From Paraspadella gotoi (lineage: Eukaryota; Chaetognatha), in contig JBJCIZ010000810.1 in the NCBI GenBank assembly GCA_051294375.1, positions 1 through 64,000 on the forward strand: a stretch of 64,000 bases of DNA. Direction: 5' to 3'. Of this stretch, positions 59,635-64,000 are shown in pieces (within the stretch, counting starts at the first letter, position 1; every line of letters begins with the position of its first letter). A program made the position numbers and the translations under genes. Below the pieces are notes generated by a model. The model had not been told where the DNA came from. It made no database searches and saw only the letters and a program-made list of their open reading frames with translations.

Positions 59635-59768
59635 TGGCCTTTGCGGACGATAACCTGACTCGCGGATATGGTGTGGATCCACACGCGGAATGCGTTCACG
59701 GGGCTCTGGATCTGTTACAACCAGCCTATGTGCAAAAGCAAGTGGAATCTTGTTACTATGAGGAAATT
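59635..59768 (+). pseudogene. Capsid-type protein exon 1, truncated copy
   Basis: Repeats exon 1 of the capsid gene from ATG 59635 (HAECVHGALDLLQPAYVQKQ), without the two extra bases seen in copy 1. It breaks off at GAGGAAATTT and continues directly into the interior of the Helentron-like repeat (CGATAATTAAGTGG). The rest of the gene is missing at this place. Confidence 0.75.
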
Positions 59769-60715
59769 TCGATAATTAAGTGGTTAATGAGCTAACTTGG
59801 GTCCACTTGGCATAAATTTATCAACTGGGCATAATTTTATCATATAATACAACTGGCTAATTTAGGTCAACTGGCCTTAATTTGGTCAATGCGTAGCATA
59901 ATTCAACTGCATTGGCATGATGATTTGTTATTAGATTGGTCACGAGTTCTTGTCTGGCAAATTTAGTCAAGTCTAAACATCAATCATCAATTCAATCAAC
60001 TCAATAATTCAGTAGCAGGATAGAAGAACTTACATACTATAATAAAATTCAAATAATGGTGTCTTTGTGGTTTTCTCTAAATTTGAACTCTTTTCCACTC
60101 CTACGATTCCATCAAAAAATTTATATCCAGCTTTATCACATACTTTCCTACCCACACCAAAATATTCCATTTCGATTTATCTATTCAATTTTTAATAAAC
60201 ATAATAATTATGAGTAATTTGAAGTAAAATACTTCAAGTAAATATGACTTTGTTTTTTCCATTTTAACTCATTTCCACTCGCACGATTCCATCGAAACTT
60301 TATATCCAGCTCAATCACACACTTCCCTACCATCATACAAAATTTCAAGTCAATTGCCCTATCACTCATGAGCATTGGCGTTCAAAATAGTGAAATATAT
60401 TTTTTTGTTTTTTCCATTTAAACCAATTTCCACTCGCACGATTCCCTCGAAACTTCATATCCATCTCAATCACACAGTTTCCTACCCACACACAAAATTT
60501 CATACCAATCCATCCATACAATCACGAGTAATTGGAGTTTTGCTATAGGTGGACGGACGGACGGACGGACGGACATCGTTTTTTTTTGGCATAATTTATC
60601 ATAATTCGATGTTCTGACATGATATAAGTGTGTGCCCGACAATATTGAGGGGCGCGGACCGACGGACCGAAAAGTGAGTTAGAGAGTCGGGATCTGCTGA
60701 TAAGCAGATCCGACT
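59769..60715 (+). mobile_element. Helentron-like repeat, second copy in the tandem block
   Basis: Near-copy of 56257-57215: minisatellite, two CCACTCGCACGATTCC blocks, a (GGAC)n run at 60551-60575, then the terminal hairpin at 60692-60713 and CTAA. It starts inside the repeat rather than at its left end, as expected if a larger unit was duplicated or misassembled. Confidence 0.65.
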
Positions 60716-60729
60716 AAAAATCTGACCTC

Positions 60730-61211
60730 ATGATTTATCACTCAAACTACCTTTCAATCATTTGCGGTGGGGTTATCAAAATATGCCACTCCTACTTATC
60801 GTGGGTCTGGATATGGGAATTATTGGCATTCCGTCCCTCAGACTGGTCAGAACATGTTTCAGTCCCTCGCCAGCTTTTTCAAACCGCTTTTAAGGTTCCA
60901 TTGGTCCAGCGGTTAAGTCCTTAAAACCTTGGGCTTTGAAAGTTATGAAAAAATTGGGAAAGGCAACGGTGGACAGCGCGTATAGGAGCTGACGCTTTAA
61001 CGGGCAGGTTACAAACCGAAGGAAGCCTTAAAAGAGGGCGTTACGGAAACTAAAAAAAAAAGGCAAAAAAAAATTTAAAAGAATTCCTGAGCAAACCTAT
61101 AAAAGAATTAAAACATAAAAAAAACTTCAGTTTGGTTCGGGAAAAAAAAAAAAAAAAAGCGACGTAGAGAAAAAGAAGACAAAAAAAAACCGCGACAGAG
61201 CAAACTGTTTA
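60730..61211 (+). pseudogene. Polinton pX-like virion core protein, copy 3 (frameshifted)
   Basis: Same gene as 59129-59614 with several one-base indels, including losses in GATTTATCC and ATATGGGGG. The reading frame is broken from about the tenth codon. Confidence 0.7.
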
Positions 61212-61231
61212 AAAATATTCTATTAATCGTC

Positions 61232-62613
61232 ATGGCCTTGCGGACGATACCTGACTCGCGGATATGGTGTGGATCCACACGCGGAATGCGTTCACGGGGC
61301 TCTGGATCTGTTACACGACCAGCCTATGTGCAAAAGCAAGTGGAATCTTGTTACTATGAGGAATTTTACCTCTAAACTCACTGGCATGGAATAGGTTATA
61401 TATTCTTAATTGTAAACTGAAAAAGAATAATTAGTCTTTCAACATGTTTTTTTTCAGTACTGCGAATTCTATCCATTTTCGTTGCCGCCTTCCATGGATA
61501 TGACAGCTTTGAATGAAAGTTACTACTCTGTAATCTTCAAGTCGTTAAAAGTTTGGGTGCGCCTTTGGATCCGTTTACGGCGCCAAATGCAACGACGAAA
61601 AAGGGTAATCACGTGGCTTTAACCCAAATGGCCGCTTCTAGTTTATGGCGGACGTCAATTATAAGCTGCAGATGTCTACACCAACGATGTGAATCAAACA
61701 TACCCTTACAAGGCAGATCTACTCGTCGAGCTCAACTATTCTAAAACGTCAAGGAAAAAAAATGCGCCTGGCTGGTTGGTGTTCGGATCCGGACAAAACG
61801 GTAGAGTTGCCCAATGCCTTAGCAAGCGAAGAATCGGGTTTTAAAACCCACGCATCTTGGACGAAGAGTGGTGAATTGCTTTTATACGGCGCCATCTTTT
61901 CACCAATGTTCTATACAATCGAGATTATTATTGCCACAAACTTACAGCGATCTAGAATTTCAAAAATCTTCTATGGCTTTTGTACTCGATAGCAACAGCG
62001 ATAACAACGAATTTAAAGTGGTACTAACGGGAATGAGCTTGTATCTCAAAAGGGTCGTCATGGCTGCTTCGTTCAAGTTGCAACTCGAGGATAAATTGGC
62101 GCGTGGCAGTCTCGCAAGATACGTTTGCAAAGTGACCAGCGTTCGTACTTTTAACATCTCGGCCAATCAGAAACTGGCCACGTTCGAATCAATCTATGAC
62201 AACATATAATTCCATTTTTCAGGCCATCGCAATTGTGACGACCGAGAGTTTTGTGGGAAATTTCAGAAATCCTTTTAATTATCACCATCCAATGTGACAT
62301 CGTTAAAGGTGTCTTATTCTAAACTCACTTGCCCGGACGGACGGCTTCAAGACAAATTTTCATACGGGAGAAGAAGACTACTTACAAGGGTATTTAAATC
62401 TTCAAAGGGACGACTTCCATCTCAACGGTTGCATCGACTTGACTTTGGACGAGTGGGCCAAAAAAGGATATACCATCTGGAATATAGGTAAAGAGAGATT
62501 TAAATTAATTTCGTACGAAAAAACTAAACAATTAAATTTCCCCCCCTTTTTTTTCAGGAACTCCTTATTGGACCCTTACAACAGCGACCATGCTGAAATG
62601 AGACGATCGATAA
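61232..62613 (+). pseudogene. Major-capsid-type protein (F54H12.2-like), copy 2, frameshifted and cut by a MITE
   Basis: Same exon layout as copy 1: exon 1 from 61232, acceptor before 61458, exon 2 to 62487 and exon 3 from 62558. At least eight one-base indels break exon 1 and exon 2 (for example near 61535, 61648, 61745, 61912 and 62330), although long stretches remain identical to copy 1. Exon 3 continues past the point where copy 1 meets its gap, then ends at the palindromic element inserted at 62614. The many homopolymer-associated indels look partly like read error. Confidence 0.7.
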
Positions 62614-63234
62614 TAAGGCGTAGTGAAAGTTACTATACGAAAATTCTAAAAGTCAATTATGAACAACATACCATCAGTGAACATTAATTTGTAAAAAAAA
62701 TTAATTTTATGTTTTTTAATTTTCGGCAGTAGGGCTAATATTTATATTATAGTACTATCCTTATAAAATCAAAATTTTCAAAGTAGGCTTTTCTTAATTT
62801 TGATTGCAGATTTGAATTCTTCGTCAAAAGTTGATAGAAGAAAATATAAATCATTTTAAAAAATTTCTTTCATTAAGTGGTGTTAAAAATTAAAAAAACT
62901 ATATTATATATATAAAAAGTTAATTTTCAGCTTAAAATATAGCTTTTCTCTAATTTTTGACCCACTTAATGAAGGAATTTTCAAAAAAGAGTTATATTTC
63001 TTTTTATCAACTTTTTATGACGAATCCAAATCTGCAAAAAAATCTTTAAAAAAAACTGTTTTGAAATTTTAACATTTATTGGTTTAGTACTAGTATAAAT
63101 ATGGCTTACTGCGTAAATTGTAAAATTTATTATAAATTTTTTGATTACATAAATGTTCATTATATATAATGTTGTTCGTTCTCCACTTTTAGAATTTTAG
63201 TTAAAGTTAAATTTAGAAATTTTACTACGCCTTA
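62614..63234. mobile_element. Palindromic foldback MITE, clean copy
   Basis: Terminal TAAGGCGTAGT is mirrored by ACTACGCCTTA. The arms pair along most of the element (ATTCTAAAAGT, GAACAACAT and GCAGATTTGAATTC with their inverted counterparts), around a TA-rich centre near 62905. It has no coding capacity. It interrupts the capsid gene copy 2 and is the reference for the interrupted copy at 14620. Confidence 0.8.
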
Positions 63235-63454
63235 GTCGATAATGCAAGACTTCAGATCCAATTCCATCCAAAATCCGAAAACAAAGCTTTAACAGTATTG
63301 ATTTTATCGACTTTTGATGCTACTTTAACAATGTCATCTGACTGAAAAGGTGTCAAAAGAGATTACTAAAAAAACAAAACAAAAAACATGAATACTTTGG
63401 AAATTGAAAAAAATTCTAACAGGACGTCTGCACTAAAAATCTATTTTTGGGAGT
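63235..63454. other. No gene recognised
   Basis: 220 bases of AT-rich DNA between the MITE and the gap. It is not capsid sequence, so the MITE may sit at a larger breakpoint. Confidence 0.5.
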
Positions 63455-63479
63455 NNNNNNNNNNNNNNNNNNNNNNNNN
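63455..63479. other. Assembly gap
   Basis: 25 N bases; capsid sequence resumes in exon 1 just after it. Confidence 1.
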
Positions 63480-64000
63480 TTACCTCTAAACTCACTGGCT
63501 GAGAAATAGGTAATAATAAATTCTTAATTGTAAACTGAAAAAGAATAATTAGTCTTTCAACATGTTTTTTTTCAGTACTGCGAATTCTATCCATTTTCTT
63601 CGTTGCCGCCTTCCATGGATATGACAGCTTTGAATGAAAGTTACTACTCTGTAACTCTCAAGTCGTTAAAAGTTTGGGTGCGCCTTTGGATCCGTTTACG
63701 GCGCCAAATGCAACGACGAAAAAGGCGTAATCACGTGGCTTTAACCCAAATGGCCGCTTCTAGTTTATGGGCGGACGTCAATTATAAGCTGCACATGTCT
63801 ACACCAACGATGTGAATCAAACATACCTTACAAGGCAGATCTACTCGTCGAGCTCAACTATTCTAAAAAGTCAAGGAAAAAAAAATGCGCCTGGCTGGTT
63901 GGTGTTCGGATCCGGACAAAACGGTAGAGTTGCCCAATGCCTTAGCAAGCGAAAATCGGGTTTTAAAACCACGCATCTTGGACGAAGAGTGGTGAATTGC
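63480..64000 (+). pseudogene. Major-capsid-type protein (F54H12.2-like), copy 3, runs off the window
   Basis: Starts within exon 1 (TTACCTCTAAACTCACTGGC). It has the same 5' splice site and pyrimidine-tract acceptor, and exon 2 starts at 63576. Indels near 63663, 63727, 63792 and 63870 break the frame. The window ends about 40 percent into exon 2. Confidence 0.7.

Overview
This window comes from the nuclear genome of an AT-rich animal, probably an invertebrate that cannot be named from the sequence alone. The evidence is spliceosomal introns with standard GT..AG ends, tRNA-derived SINEs, Gypsy and Polinton/adintovirus-like elements, many foldback MITEs, and short internal TTAGGG-type telomere-like runs. 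Five N gaps and many one-base indels between near-identical copies suggest a draft assembly from noisy long reads, so some frame breaks may be sequencing errors.

Layout. 1-13.35 kb: a CpG-richer tract with no intact gene. It is bracketed by two damaged copies of a repeat that carries a Gypsy reverse-transcriptase fragment. 13.36-22.1 kb: very AT-rich, with small MITEs, a palindromic foldback element containing a nested insertion, an orphan SGNH-hydrolase ORF on the minus strand (17.4-18.0 kb) and a tRNA-derived SINE. 22.3-26.6 kb: the best-preserved gene, a four-exon, 1166-residue transposase-like protein on the minus strand whose exon phases all agree. 26.7-34.4 kb: a Helentron-like non-autonomous element, SINEs of two families and two large foldback elements. 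34.9-40.9 kb: candidate exons of an unidentified host gene on the minus strand ending in an Arg/Asp/Glu-rich tail. One of its introns has inverted-repeat ends and looks like an inserted DNA transposon flanked by an AG duplication. 41-49.6 kb: inverted copies of an unclassified repeat, elements with hammerhead-ribozyme-like motifs, and a small GC-rich locus that could be coding.

50.0-64.0 kb: remains of a Polinton (Maverick)/adintovirus-like element. The order is packaging ATPase, small hydrophobic protein, AT-hook protein, integrase and penton-type protein, all on the plus strand and overlapping or nearly so. The ATPase, integrase and penton genes are broken. After about 3.7 kb of Helentron-like repeat come the capsid-side genes: a pX-like basic core protein and a two-intron F54H12.2-like major-capsid-type protein. 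This [Helentron-like repeat + core protein + capsid protein] block is present about three times. One copy is interrupted by a palindromic MITE and the last runs off the window. No protein-primed DNA polymerase B was seen. Together the genes describe a virus-like transposon decaying in a repeat-dense host region.
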